Under the pieces are notes generated by a model. It ran no database searches. It saw only the letters and a program-made list of their open reading frames with translations, and was not told where the DNA came from. From contig RDXY01000002.1 of assembly GCA_004293045.1 (NCBI GenBank), positions 41,003 to 105,002 of the forward strand: a stretch of 64,000 nt of DNA, written 5' to 3'. This DNA is from Flavobacteriia bacterium (GTDB lineage Bacteria; Bacteroidota; Bacteroidia; Flavobacteriales; Flavobacteriaceae). Each line of letters starts with the position of its first letter. The stretch's first letter is position 1. The translations under genes and the position numbers were made by a program. This document shows, in pieces, positions 35,178 to 43,801 of this stretch.

Positions 35178-35304
35178 TTTGTAGCTTGGAATAGTTGCGA
35201 AGTTCGGAACCGATTATTTCTACCAAAGATAAAATTTCTTGAGAAATGTAAATATGTATTTTACTACAAAATTCGCAATTGCTACAAACTGCTGTTATGC
35301 GCTG
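35178..35304. repeat. Cassette-type 3' repeat, copy A (attC-like dyad)
   Basis: TTTGTAGC (35178-35185) and TTGCGAA (35195-35201) on the left are exactly complementary, in mirrored order, to GCTACAAA (35281-35288) and TTCGCAA (35272-35278) on the right. Spacers are 9 and 2 bases, so the site folds as a bipartite hairpin with bulged bases. The inner sequence is about 80% identical to copy B at 35731-35850. The right end covers the last codons and stop of the neighbouring gene. Confidence 0.7.
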
Positions 35305-35689
35305 TTTTTTCTATCTTAAAAATCCATACTCCAAAAACTATTGTTAAGGAATATACTAATGACCAAAACACTAGATTTGAGCCACTTTCAATAGATCTTT
35401 TATCTAAAATATAAAAAGTAATCCATACCGAACAGAAAGAATACACGCTTAAAATGACTTTGACTATATTTTTTGACAACGAAGTATTTATTGTCTTCTG
35501 TTCAATTAAATAAAAAACAATCATGGCCGGAATAGAAAGAATGAATCCGCAAAGAATCATATAAAACAATAATTCTCCAGATTGTAATATTTCAGTTAAT
35601 GTTGGCGAGTAAACTAAAGTGCCAAAAATTAATAACATAATAGGGGATATGATAATAGAAAAAAGCCAAACTTTTATGGAATAGTTCAT
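35282..35689 (-). CDS. Small four-helix membrane protein, unknown function
   Basis: The 135 residues contain four hydrophobic helices (near 5-25, 38-60, 75-95 and 105-125), with no recognised domain. The final residues KTAHNSSL and the stop are encoded inside the repeat at 35178-35304, much as cassette genes end within their attachment site. It belongs to a run of three orphan genes between ald and tsaE. The function cannot be named. Confidence 0.6.
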   Translation of the reverse strand: MNYSIKVWLFSIIISPIMLLIFGTLVYSPTLTEILQSGELLFYMILCGFILSIPAMIVFYLIEQKTINTSLSKNIVKVILSVYSFCSVWITFYILDKRSIESGSNLVFWSLVYSLTIVFGVWIFKIEKTAHNSSL

Positions 35690-35730
35690 AGATAATAGTG
35701 GTTAAAAATTGCACATATCGTTCCGACACT

Positions 35731-35850
35731 TAGCGAGGTTGCGAACTTCAGAACCGATTATTTTCTATCAAAGATAAAATTTCTTGCGAAATGTAAACGT
35801 GAATTTACTATAAAATTAACAATCTTGGCAAATGCTTGTTTTATGCATTA
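35731..35850. repeat. Cassette-type 3' repeat, copy B
   Basis: This copy aligns along its length with 35182-35304: it shares GCGAA.TTC.GAACCGATTATT, AAAGATAAAATTTCTTG and GAAATGTAAA blocks. It begins 3 bases beyond the stop of the gene at 35853-36287, that is, at that gene's 3' side. Its outer ends (TTAGCGAGGTTGCGAA and TTAACAATCTTGGCAAA) are imperfectly complementary. Confidence 0.7.
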
Positions 35851-35852
35851 TT

Positions 35853-36287
35853 TTAATAATTTCCGGTTCTAATTAAACTATCTCGATACTTATAAATATC
35901 ATCATAGTTAACAGTTATTGTTCGTTGATTTTTTATCACGAGTAAAATTTTCGAATTTCTTTTTTTTACTACCGAATCTCCAACATCAACTATTTTCCAT
36001 ATTTTATCTTCGTTTTCAAAAATCTTTGTTGAATCTATAAATTGAAAATAAGCAAAATTATGATTCGATTTATCTCGTCCTTTTTTTATTATTGTACCAA
36101 AATATTCTTTTTCATAATCTTGTTTTCGCCATTCTTTATTTTGCTCATAAGTATTAAAAGTATAAATAATATCGTTTTTTATAAATGGAAATATGAGCAA
36201 AAAACCTAATAAGAAGAATATAACAAGATGACTTTTGTCTATTTTCTCAAAGTCAATACCATTTTTCCAAATTTCTTTTAATGACAT
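35853..36287 (-). CDS. Small single-pass membrane protein, unknown function
   Basis: The 144-residue protein has one hydrophobic helix at about residues 22-42 followed by a charged domain of about 100 residues ending ILLVIKNQRTITVNYDDIYKYRDSLIR. I do not recognise a family. The topology would put the C-terminal domain in the periplasm. It follows the gene at 36304 after 16 bases, and a copy of the 3' repeat follows its stop, as for the next small gene. Confidence 0.55.
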   Translation of the reverse strand: MSLKEIWKNGIDFEKIDKSHLVIFFLLGFLLIFPFIKNDIIYTFNTYEQNKEWRKQDYEKEYFGTIIKKGRDKSNHNFAYFQFIDSTKIFENEDKIWKIVDVGDSVVKKRNSKILLVIKNQRTITVNYDDIYKYRDSLIRTGNY

Positions 36288-36303
36288 ATTTTTGTTTTGG
36301 CAG

Positions 36304-36648
36304 TTATTTAATTGTCCAATCTTTTGTCTTGGAATTATAAGTCAAATATGGACCGTCAAATCCTTTAATGAAGATTAATTTAAAATCCTTTTCATTAATT
36401 TTTTGGTATTCTGGATTTGTTGCCAATTCTGTCATTTCAAAATCTAAATTTTTCAACGTTTCCCAATCTCCGTTATTTGGTAATTTTGAGTTTGAAATTT
36501 TATATTTCTCTATGTTTTCAACAATCTTTTTACCAAAATTTGTTTCAGAATAATTTCGAATTGATAATGGCAAATTTATCCAAACTAATATTGATAAGGA
36601 TACAAATACAAAACTTAATATTGTTATTTTTAAAAACTTATTTTTCAT
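36304..36648 (-). CDS. Small exported or anchored protein with pseudopilin-like C-terminus
   Basis: The 114 residues have an N-terminal hydrophobic anchor (ITILSFVFVSLSILVWI), then a helical stretch (KKIVENIEKYKISNSKLPNNGDWETL). The C-terminal FKLIFIKGFDGPYLTYNSKTKDWTI resembles the short beta sheet seen in pilin/pseudopilin-like small proteins (residue pattern P-N ... Y-x-S-x-T-x-x-W). No type IV pilus prepilin site is visible. This is structural resemblance only. It lies upstream of two other small orphan genes on the same strand. Confidence 0.55.
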   Translation of the reverse strand: MKNKFLKITILSFVFVSLSILVWINLPLSIRNYSETNFGKKIVENIEKYKISNSKLPNNGDWETLKNLDFEMTELATNPEYQKINEKDFKLIFIKGFDGPYLTYNSKTKDWTIK

Positions 36649-36788
36649 TGTTAAAGCATAAAATCAAATTAATTAAGGTTTTCAGTAATTGCCTTTAAAT
36701 CATTTATTTGCGCTATAAAGTTTTTTTCACCATATTTAATCAAATATAATAAATTATTTTGAAACGTTTTTATATGGATAACCCTATA

Positions 36789-37205
36789 TTAATAATTTTT
36801 CAATGTCAATTCTCTTTTTCCGTTAGGCAACTGTCTAATTACAATTGAGGCGTGGTCTAAAGGCAATAAATGCGGTATTTTTTCTGGCCATTCAATAAAG
36901 CACCAATTTCCAGAATAAAAATACTCGTCAATTCCCATATCATACGCTTCTAATTCGTCATTAATACGATACAAATCGAAATGATATAAAGGTTCATCCG
37001 TTTCCGATTCATACTCGTTTACTAACGAAAAAGTAGGACTACTTGAATTTCCTGTAACGCCTAATTCTTTCACCAGTTCCTTAATTAATGTGGTTTTACC
37101 CACACCCATAGTCGCGTGAAAAGTAATTACTTTTTTTAAACTCGGTGTAGCAAGAATTTCTTTCGCTACTTTATTTATGTCTTCTAATGTAAATGTGGCA
37201 GTCAT
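36789..37205 (-). CDS. tsaE: tRNA threonylcarbamoyladenosine biosynthesis ATPase
   Basis: The protein has 138 residues. ATMGVGKTTLIKELVKELG is the P-loop, SSPTFSLVNEY the switch region and LYHFDLYRI the family motif. WPEKIPHLLP follows near residue 110. TsaE hydrolyses ATP to reset the TsaB-TsaD complex that modifies A37 of tRNA; tsaD is at 20905-21939. It lies downstream of porX on the same strand, separated by an array of 7-base repeats. Confidence 0.95.
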   Translation of the reverse strand: MTATFTLEDINKVAKEILATPSLKKVITFHATMGVGKTTLIKELVKELGVTGNSSSPTFSLVNEYESETDEPLYHFDLYRINDELEAYDMGIDEYFYSGNWCFIEWPEKIPHLLPLDHASIVIRQLPNGKRELTLKNY

Positions 37206-37211
37206 TTTTAT

Positions 37212-37370
37212 GGGTTTAGGGTTAAAGGTTTAGGGTTTAGGGTTAAAGGTTTAGGGTTAAAGGTTTAGGGTTCAGGGTTTTTGGTTTAAGATATACGGTT
37301 TTACCTTATACCTTTTACCTTATACCTTTTACCTCATACCTTTTACCTCATACCCAAAACCTTTTACCTA
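37212..37370. repeat. Telomere-like 7-base repeat array filling the porX-tsaE gap
   Basis: The left half is GG-N5 heptads (mostly GGTTTAG and GGTTAAA, giving TTTAGGG tracts). Near 37298 it changes to CC-N5 heptads (mostly CCTTTTA, CCTTATA, CCTCATA), which are GG-N5 on the other strand. There are about 22 units in strict 7-base register, so the array is two head-to-head halves. It begins 6 bases after the tsaE start and ends just before the porX stop. GGG tracts could form quadruplexes. Confidence 0.85.
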
Positions 37371-37372
37371 TT

Positions 37373-38926
37373 CTACTTCGGATTCAAAACTATACACGGA
37401 ATAATCATTTCTTCTAATGAAATACCCCCGTGCTGATACGTATTTCTATAATAACTTACATAATGATTAAAGTTGTTTACATAGGCTAAAAAGAAATCGC
37501 TTTTAGCAAATATATACGAACTGGTCATATTTATGGTGGGTAAACCTATTTTTTTAGGATCTTTTACAGCGTACACATCTTTGTCTTCATACGTTAAACT
37601 TCTACCTGTTTTGTATCGTAAGTTTAAACTGGTGTTTTTATCGCCAATCACTTTCGATGGATTTTTGCAGTTAATCGTACCGTGGTCGGTAGTAATAATA
37701 AGTTTAAAACCCATTTGTTGCGCTTGCTGAATCATTTCCAACAAAGGCGAATTTTTAAACCAACTTAAGGTTAAAGAGCGGTACGCTTTGTCATTAGACG
37801 CCAATTCTTTTACTACATCCATTTCGGTTTTAGCGTGTGATAACATATCTACAAAATTGTACACAATAGTGGTTAAATCGTTATTTTTACACGATTTAAA
37901 GTTATCTACCAACTTCTTACCATCACGTAAATTGGTAATTTTATAGTATTCACTTTTAATGTTTAAACCCAAACGTTTTAGTTGTTCGTTTAAAAAATCA
38001 GCTTCGTGCATATTTTTTCCACCTTCATCGGTATCGTTTTTCCAATATTGTGGATATTTCTTTTCCATTTCTAACGGCAACAACCCTGCGAAAATAGCAT
38101 TTCGGGCATATTGTGTAGCGGTTGGTAAAATAGAGTAGTAGTTCACTTCCTTTTCAGGCTTGTAATGATTGAATACAATGCTTTCGAAAATTTTCCATTG
38201 ATCCAAACGCAAGTTATCAATAACTACAAACAGAATAGGCTTGTCTTTCTTACGAATTTCTGGCGCTACTAATTCACCAAATAATTTATGCGATAAAATC
38301 GGCTTATCTGCTTTTTCATCGAACCAATCTTCGTAATTGCGTTCAATAAATTTTCCAAATTGCAAATTGGCTTCCGCTTTTTGGCTTTCTAAGATTTGAA
38401 TTAAGTTTTGGTCTTCAATGGTTTCCAATTCGATTTCCCAATACACTAATTTTCTGTAAAATTCTGCCCATTCATCAAACGAGTTTACCATTGCCATTTC
38501 CATCGCAATTTTTCTAAACTCTTTCTGATAATCTAAGGTAGTTTTTTCAGAAATTAAACGCGAATGGTCTAAGTTTTTCTTTAAACTCAATAAAATCTGG
38601 TTCGGATTTACGGGTTTTATTAAGTAATCGGCAATTTTACTACCAATGGCTTCTTCCATAATGTACTCTTCTTCACTTTTCGTAATCATAATTACGGGTG
38701 TAGAAGTTTTAAATTCTTTCATTTCCGAAAGCGTTTCTAATCCAGAAAGTCCGGGCATATTTTCATCTAAAAAAACCACATCAAAGGCGGTTTCTTTGTA
38801 TAAGTCAATCGCGTCTTGTCCGTTGTTACAAGTAGTAACGGTATAGTTTTTCTTTTCTAAAAATAAGATATGTGGCTTCAATAAGTCAATTTCGTCGTCT
38901 ACCCAAAGTATTTTTATATTGTTCAT
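37373..38926 (-). CDS. porX: PorX: response regulator with PglZ-type phosphohydrolase domain (type IX secretion)
   Basis: The protein has 517 residues. Residues 1-120 are a CheY-like receiver with phosphoacceptor Asp54 (VVFLDENMPG), acidic pocket DDE at 10-12, Thr near 82 and Lys near 104. After a helical linker, residues about 200-517 form an alkaline-phosphatase-superfamily PglZ domain (FVVIDNLRLDQWK, then TTDHGTI). PorX partners histidine kinase PorY and controls type IX secretion; published work on homologues reports oligonucleotide phosphodiesterase activity. With gldF and gldG in the window this supports gliding or T9SS in this organism. Confidence 0.95.
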   Translation of the reverse strand: MNNIKILWVDDEIDLLKPHILFLEKKNYTVTTCNNGQDAIDLYKETAFDVVFLDENMPGLSGLETLSEMKEFKTSTPVIMITKSEEEYIMEEAIGSKIADYLIKPVNPNQILLSLKKNLDHSRLISEKTTLDYQKEFRKIAMEMAMVNSFDEWAEFYRKLVYWEIELETIEDQNLIQILESQKAEANLQFGKFIERNYEDWFDEKADKPILSHKLFGELVAPEIRKKDKPILFVVIDNLRLDQWKIFESIVFNHYKPEKEVNYYSILPTATQYARNAIFAGLLPLEMEKKYPQYWKNDTDEGGKNMHEADFLNEQLKRLGLNIKSEYYKITNLRDGKKLVDNFKSCKNNDLTTIVYNFVDMLSHAKTEMDVVKELASNDKAYRSLTLSWFKNSPLLEMIQQAQQMGFKLIITTDHGTINCKNPSKVIGDKNTSLNLRYKTGRSLTYEDKDVYAVKDPKKIGLPTINMTSSYIFAKSDFFLAYVNNFNHYVSYYRNTYQHGGISLEEMIIPCIVLNPK

Positions 38927-39121
38927 CGTATGTTGGATTTAAAAGTGCAAGTTACTATATGTTAAACGTAAATTTTCTTAAAAATTGTGTAAAATTTTGA
39001 AATTTTTGAAAATTCAAATCTACACTTTCAAAAAACGTATAAGTAAAATGCTCCAAAGCCTTCTGTTTTTAAGTTCAGCTAACTCAAATTAAAACAATAA
39101 AAAACTTATTCTATTTTTTCT

Positions 39122-39129
39122 TACATTTG
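39122..39129 (+). promoter_or_regulatory. Likely -7 box of the HD phosphohydrolase gene
   Basis: TACATTTG matches TAnnTTTG and lies 19 bases before the GTG start. No TTG is well spaced upstream. Confidence 0.45.
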
Positions 39130-39148
39130 TTACACAAAAACATATTCT

Positions 39149-40378
39149 GTGAGCCAAATTAATAAACTAAAAATACTCAACGATCCAATTTATGGTTTCA
39201 TCACCATTCCCAATACTTTACTTTACGATTTAATTCAGCATCCATATTTTCAGCGTTTGCGTCGTATTTCTCAAATGGGCTTGTCTTATTTGGTTTATCC
39301 AGGTGCGCATCATACCCGTTTTCATCATGCGTTAGGGTGTATGCATATTATGCAAAAGGCGGTACAAACTTTAAAATTTAAAGGGGTAGCCATTTCTGAT
39401 AAAGAAGAAAATGCATTATATATAGCGATATTATTACACGATATCGGTCACGGACCTTTTAGTCACGCTTTGGAAAACAGTGTGGTAGAAGAAGTACATC
39501 ACGAAGAATTATCGTTGTTATTCATGGAACAATTAAATACTGAATTTGACGGAAAATTAGCGTTAGCCATTCAGGTTTTTAAAGGCGAATACCCTAGAAA
39601 ATTTATGTTACAATTGATTTCTAGTCAGTTAGATATGGATCGTATGGATTACTTGAAGCGTGATAGTTTTTATACGGGTGTGAATGAAGGCAACGTAAAT
39701 AGCGAACGATTAATTCAAATGCTAAACGTACAAGATGACGTGTTGGTAATGGAAGAAAAAGGAATATATTCTATAGAAAAGTTTCTAATGGCGCGCCGAT
39801 TGATGTATTGGCAAGCGTATTTGCATAAAACCAGCGTAGTAGCCGAATTAACATTGACAAAGATATTAAAACGAGCAAAAGAGCTTACCTCAAAAGGTGA
39901 GGTGTTATTTGGAAGTCCGTTTTTATTGTTCTTTTTAAATCATAAAATTGAATTACAACAAATAGATAAAACCATCTTAGATACGTTTTCTAATTTAGAT
40001 GATTACGATGTGTTAGGTGCGATTAAGCAATGGCAATTTCACGATGATTTTGTACTGAGTTCTTTAAGTAAAATGATTATTAATAGAAATCTATTAAAGA
40101 TTGAATTAACAGAAGATAAAGTAAACAAAATGAAGTTGTTAGAATTGAAAGAAAAGTACACAAAACTATATAATCTATCTGACAATGATGTGGACTATTT
40201 TGTCTTCAAAGGAAAAATAAAAAATGAGGCCTACAGCAAATCTTCGGAGCCAATTAGGATATTAAAAAAGGATAAAACAATTGAAAATGTGGTAGCTGCT
40301 TCCGATCAAATGCATTTAAAAGCATTGTCTAAAACCATCGTCAAATATTTTATTTGTTATCCGAAAGCGGGAGATTAA
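39149..40378 (+). CDS. HD-domain phosphohydrolase (dNTPase/SAMHD1-like)
   Basis: The protein has 409 residues and a GTG start; the next in-frame ATG is too far downstream to keep the conserved N-terminus KILNDPIYGFI. The HD metal motif is spread over FHHALGCMHIM, then LLHDIGHGPFSHALE near residue 95 and DMDRMDYLKRDSF near 170, as in the SAMHD1/YwfO-like dNTP triphosphohydrolase group. The substrate could be dNTPs or another phosphate ester. It diverges from porX, and the lipid A genes follow 115 bases downstream. Confidence 0.85.
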   Translation: MSQINKLKILNDPIYGFITIPNTLLYDLIQHPYFQRLRRISQMGLSYLVYPGAHHTRFHHALGCMHIMQKAVQTLKFKGVAISDKEENALYIAILLHDIGHGPFSHALENSVVEEVHHEELSLLFMEQLNTEFDGKLALAIQVFKGEYPRKFMLQLISSQLDMDRMDYLKRDSFYTGVNEGNVNSERLIQMLNVQDDVLVMEEKGIYSIEKFLMARRLMYWQAYLHKTSVVAELTLTKILKRAKELTSKGEVLFGSPFLLFFLNHKIELQQIDKTILDTFSNLDDYDVLGAIKQWQFHDDFVLSSLSKMIINRNLLKIELTEDKVNKMKLLELKEKYTKLYNLSDNDVDYFVFKGKIKNEAYSKSSEPIRILKKDKTIENVVAASDQMHLKALSKTIVKYFICYPKAGD

Positions 40379-40390
40379 CGTTAATTTTTA

Positions 40391-40398
40391 TATTTTTG
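40391..40398 (+). promoter_or_regulatory. Likely -7 box before lpxD
   Basis: TATTTTTG lies about 95 bases before lpxD and would start the lipid A operon. The expected TTG is missing. Confidence 0.4.
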
Positions 40399-40493
40399 CA
40401 CATAGGAACTGAGTAAAATTAATTTTACATAAAGTAATTATACAAATATTGACGTGTTATTCTTAGTTATAGATAGGCACTAAAGCATACAAA

Positions 40494-41513
40494 ATGAAAT
40501 TTACAGCAGGACAAATAGCAGGCATATTGGATGGAGAAGTTTTTGGAAATCCAGATGCTGAAGTATATAAATTAGCTAAAATAGAGGAAGGAACTGAAGG
40601 TTCGCTAACTTTTTTAGCTAACACTAAGTATTCCAATTATTTATACAGCACAAACGCCACTATAGTTATTGTAAATAAATCGTATGAACTTGAAAATGAA
40701 GTAAAAGCCACATTAATTAAAGTCGATGATGCATACAGTTCTTTTTCAAAATTATTAGAATATTACAATCAAATTAAACTAATGAAATCGGGTATCGAGC
40801 AACCTTCGGTAATTTCGGAAGGCGTAACTTATGGTGACGATTTATATTTAGGTAGTTTTTGCTACATTGGTAAAAATGTACGAATTGGAAATAATGTAAA
40901 AATATATCCAAATAGTTTTATTGGCGATAACGTAACAATTGGCGACAATTGTGTCTTTTTCGCAGGAGTTAGAGTATATTCAGAAACAGAAATAGGCAAT
41001 CACGTAACCATTCATTCCGGATCTATTATTGGTTCAGATGGATTTGGTTTTGCACCACAAGAAGACGGTTCGTTTACAAAAATTCCACAAATTGGAAATG
41101 TTGTAATTGAAGATTATGTAGAAATTGGTTCGTGTTCTACTGTAGATAGAGCCACATTAGGTACCACGTACATCCGAAAAGGGGTAAAGTTAGACAACCA
41201 AATTCAAGTAGCACATAACGTAGAAATTGGCGAAAACACCGTAATTGCGGCTCAAACTGGCATTGCAGGTTCTACCAAAATTGGTAAAAACTGTATGATT
41301 GGCGGACAAGTAGGTATTGCAGGACATATTACCATTGGGAATTATGTAAAAATACAAGCCCAATCGGGTATAGGAAAAAGTTTAAAGGACGGAGAAGTTG
41401 TACAAGGAAGTCCAGCATTTAATTATGGCGATTTTGCGAAGTCATTCGTACACTTTAGAAATTTACCCAAAATCGTTAATGAAATTGAAGAATTAAAAAA
41501 GAATAATAAATAA
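40494..41513 (+). CDS. lpxD: UDP-3-O-(3-hydroxyacyl)glucosamine N-acyltransferase
   Basis: The 339 residues begin with the uridine-binding domain (MKFTAGQIAGILDGEVFGNPDAEVYKLAKIEEG) and continue into a left-handed beta helix of about 10 hexapeptide coils. The catalytic His lies in NQIQVAHNVEIGENTVIAAQTGIAGS near residue 240. LpxD adds the second (N-linked) 3-hydroxyacyl chain in lipid A synthesis, in the cytoplasm. It leads the run lpxD, lpxC/fabZ, lpxA, with 4-base spacing to the next gene. Confidence 0.95.
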   Translation: MKFTAGQIAGILDGEVFGNPDAEVYKLAKIEEGTEGSLTFLANTKYSNYLYSTNATIVIVNKSYELENEVKATLIKVDDAYSSFSKLLEYYNQIKLMKSGIEQPSVISEGVTYGDDLYLGSFCYIGKNVRIGNNVKIYPNSFIGDNVTIGDNCVFFAGVRVYSETEIGNHVTIHSGSIIGSDGFGFAPQEDGSFTKIPQIGNVVIEDYVEIGSCSTVDRATLGTTYIRKGVKLDNQIQVAHNVEIGENTVIAAQTGIAGSTKIGKNCMIGGQVGIAGHITIGNYVKIQAQSGIGKSLKDGEVVQGSPAFNYGDFAKSFVHFRNLPKIVNEIEELKKNNK

Positions 41514-41517
41514 TATC

Positions 41518-42912
41518 ATGTTAAAACAAACAACTCTAAAAAGCGAAATTTCTTTAAAAGGTGTCGGACTTCATACAGGTCAGGAAGTGACTATTACTTT
41601 CAAACCCGCACCTATTAATAATGGTTTTACATTTGTACGTGTCGATTTAGAAGGAAGCCCAATAATTGAAGCCGATGCCAATTATGTAGTAAACACGCAA
41701 CGGGGTACTAATTTAGAGAAATTAGGAGTAATGATTCAAACTCCTGAGCATGTTTTGGCAGCTTTAGTAGGTTGTGATTTAGATAATGTGATAATTGAAT
41801 TAAATTCTTCCGAATTGCCAATAATGGATGGTTCTTCTAAATATTTTGTAGAAGCATTAGAAAAAGTAGGTAGTGTTGAGCAAGAAGCCGAGCGTAAAAT
41901 ATATGTTGTAAAAGATGTTATTTCATATTTAGATGAAGCTACAGGTAGCGAAATTACAATAATACCAAGCGATAGCTATTGCGTAACAGCAATGGTTGAT
42001 TTTGGCACAAAAGTATTAGGAACACAAAATGCAAACATGAAAAACATTTCTGATTTTAAATCGGAAATAGCAGAATGTAGAACATTTAGTTTCTTACATG
42101 AATTAGAAGCACTATTAAATAACGGATTAATTAAAGGTGGCGATTTAAATAATGCGATAGTATACGTAGATAAAGAAATTTCTGACGAAACTATGGCTAA
42201 TTTAAAAAAGGCCTTCAACAAAGAACATATTTCTGTAAAAGAAAACGGAATTTTAGATAATTTAACGTTGCATCATCCAAACGAAGCAGCACGTCATAAA
42301 CTATTAGATATAGTGGGTGACTTGTCATTAATTGGAAGAAGAATTCAAGGAAAGGTAATTGCTAATAAACCAGGACATTTTGTAAACACACAGTTTGCTA
42401 AAAAAGTTTCAAAAATTATTAAATTGGAAGAGAAAAATCAAATTCCAGTATACGATTTGCATAAAGATCCGGTATTAGATATCCATGGAATTATGGATTT
42501 ACTACCTCACAGACCCCCGTTTTTGTTAGTAGATAAAATTTTAGAATTATCTGAAACGCATGTAGTGGGCTTGAAAAACGTCACGATGAATGAACCTTTC
42601 TTTATTGGGCATTTTCCAGGTGCACCTGTAATGCCTGGTGTATTGCAAGTAGAAGCTATGGCACAAACAGGAGGTATTTTAATTTTAAGTACGGTGCCAG
42701 ATCCAGAAAATTATCTTACCTTCTTTATGAAAATAGATAATGTAAAATTCAAACAAAAAGTGTTACCAGGTGATACCATCGTTTTTAAATGTGAATTAAT
42801 AACACCTATTAGAAGAGGAATTTGTCACATGCAAGCGTATGCGTATGCCAATGGTAAATTGGTTTCGGAAGCCGAATTAATGGCACAAATTGTAAAAGTA
42901 AAAAACGATTAA
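41518..42912 (+). CDS. lpxC/fabZ: Fused LpxC deacetylase / FabZ hydroxyacyl-ACP dehydratase
   Basis: The protein has 464 residues in two domains. Residues 1 to about 305 are LpxC, the zinc deacetylase that commits UDP-acylglucosamine to lipid A; zinc ligands include His78 in TPEHVLAAL and the His/Asp of HPNEAARHKLLDIVGDL. Residues about 320-464 are FabZ, dehydrating 3-hydroxyacyl-ACP, with LPHRPPFLLVDKI and the catalytic His and Glu in HFPGAPVMPGVLQVEAMAQ. The fusion is typical of Bacteroidota and joins the two uses of 3-hydroxyacyl-ACP. It lies 4 bases after lpxD. Confidence 0.97.
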   Translation: MLKQTTLKSEISLKGVGLHTGQEVTITFKPAPINNGFTFVRVDLEGSPIIEADANYVVNTQRGTNLEKLGVMIQTPEHVLAALVGCDLDNVIIELNSSELPIMDGSSKYFVEALEKVGSVEQEAERKIYVVKDVISYLDEATGSEITIIPSDSYCVTAMVDFGTKVLGTQNANMKNISDFKSEIAECRTFSFLHELEALLNNGLIKGGDLNNAIVYVDKEISDETMANLKKAFNKEHISVKENGILDNLTLHHPNEAARHKLLDIVGDLSLIGRRIQGKVIANKPGHFVNTQFAKKVSKIIKLEEKNQIPVYDLHKDPVLDIHGIMDLLPHRPPFLLVDKILELSETHVVGLKNVTMNEPFFIGHFPGAPVMPGVLQVEAMAQTGGILILSTVPDPENYLTFFMKIDNVKFKQKVLPGDTIVFKCELITPIRRGICHMQAYAYANGKLVSEAELMAQIVKVKND

Positions 42913-42981
42913 ATAAAGAATCCTTTGTTTAGATGTGTTACAAAAACCTTTAAACAATCGGAAATAAAAATATATAAATAT

Positions 42982-43767
42982 ATGAATCAACCTTTAGCAT
43001 ACGTTCATCCAGGGGCAAAAATTGCAAGAAATGTAGTTATCGATCCGTTTACTACCATTCATAATAATGTAGAAATTGGAGAAGGAACTTGGATAGGCTC
43101 TAACGTAACCATTATGGAAGGTGCAAGAATTGGTAAAAATTGTAATATTTTTCCAGGAGCGGTTATTTCTGCCGTACCACAAGATTTAAAGTTTGGTGGT
43201 GAAGATTCTTTAGCAGTAATTGGTGATAATACTACAATTAGAGAATGTGTTACCATAAATAGAGGTACCGTTGCAGCAGGAAAAACAGTAATTGGTAACA
43301 ATTGTTTAATTATGGCAACGGCTCACATTGCGCACGATTGTATGATAGGCGATAACGCTATTGTTGTAAATGGTGTGGCATTAGCAGGACATGTTACAGT
43401 AGGTAAATATGCTGTAATTGGTGGCTTAGCGGCGGTACATCAGTTTATCTCCATTGGTGACCACGCGATGGTTTCTGGTGGAAGTTTGGTAAGAAAAGAT
43501 GTGCCTCCTTTTTCAAAAGCAGCAAAAGAACCATTATCATACGTGGGGATTAATTCTGTAGGATTAAGAAGACGTGGGTTTACCACAGAAAAAATTAGAG
43601 AAATTCAAGATATATACCGAATTTTATATCAGAAAAATTACAATACCTCTCAAGCAATGAGTATTATTGAAGCCGAAATGGAAGCGACTCCAGAAAGAGA
43701 CGAAATTTTAGATTTCATTAGAAATTCTTCTCGCGGAATCATGAAAGGCTATACAGGAAGCGTTTAA
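42982..43767 (+). CDS. lpxA: UDP-N-acetylglucosamine acyltransferase
   Basis: With the ATG at 42982 the protein has 261 residues, the usual LpxA size. The start MNQPLAYVHPGAKIARNVVI is the canonical beginning, so an in-frame TTG at 42925 was not used. The left-handed beta helix contains the catalytic His region ATAHIAHDCMIGDNAIVVNG and ends in a helical bundle from SVGLRRRGFTTEKI. It adds a 3-hydroxyacyl chain to UDP-GlcNAc, the first lipid A step. Spacing from lpxC/fabZ is 69 bases. Confidence 0.96.
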   Translation: MNQPLAYVHPGAKIARNVVIDPFTTIHNNVEIGEGTWIGSNVTIMEGARIGKNCNIFPGAVISAVPQDLKFGGEDSLAVIGDNTTIRECVTINRGTVAAGKTVIGNNCLIMATAHIAHDCMIGDNAIVVNGVALAGHVTVGKYAVIGGLAAVHQFISIGDHAMVSGGSLVRKDVPPFSKAAKEPLSYVGINSVGLRRRGFTTEKIREIQDIYRILYQKNYNTSQAMSIIEAEMEATPERDEILDFIRNSSRGIMKGYTGSV

Positions 43768-43801
43768 AAAAAAATAAAAATATAATAAAAAAACAAACAA
43801 A

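Noticed and set aside
35178..36287. Calling this region a definite integron
   Set aside because: No integrase or attI is visible and core GTTRRRY sites are not exact. I report it only as cassette-like repeats.
37212..37300. Real telomere or eukaryotic contamination because of TTTAGGG tracts
   Set aside because: Units are mixed with GGTTAAA and other variants, polarity flips halfway, and intact bacterial genes (tsaE, porX) abut on both sides.
37212..37370. CRISPR array
   Set aside because: The repeat unit is 7 bases with no unique spacers, so it is a simple tandem array and not a CRISPR.
42925..42981. Longer LpxA starting at TTG 42925
   Set aside because: The added residues do not resemble LpxA; the canonical MNQPLAYVHPG start is at 42982.
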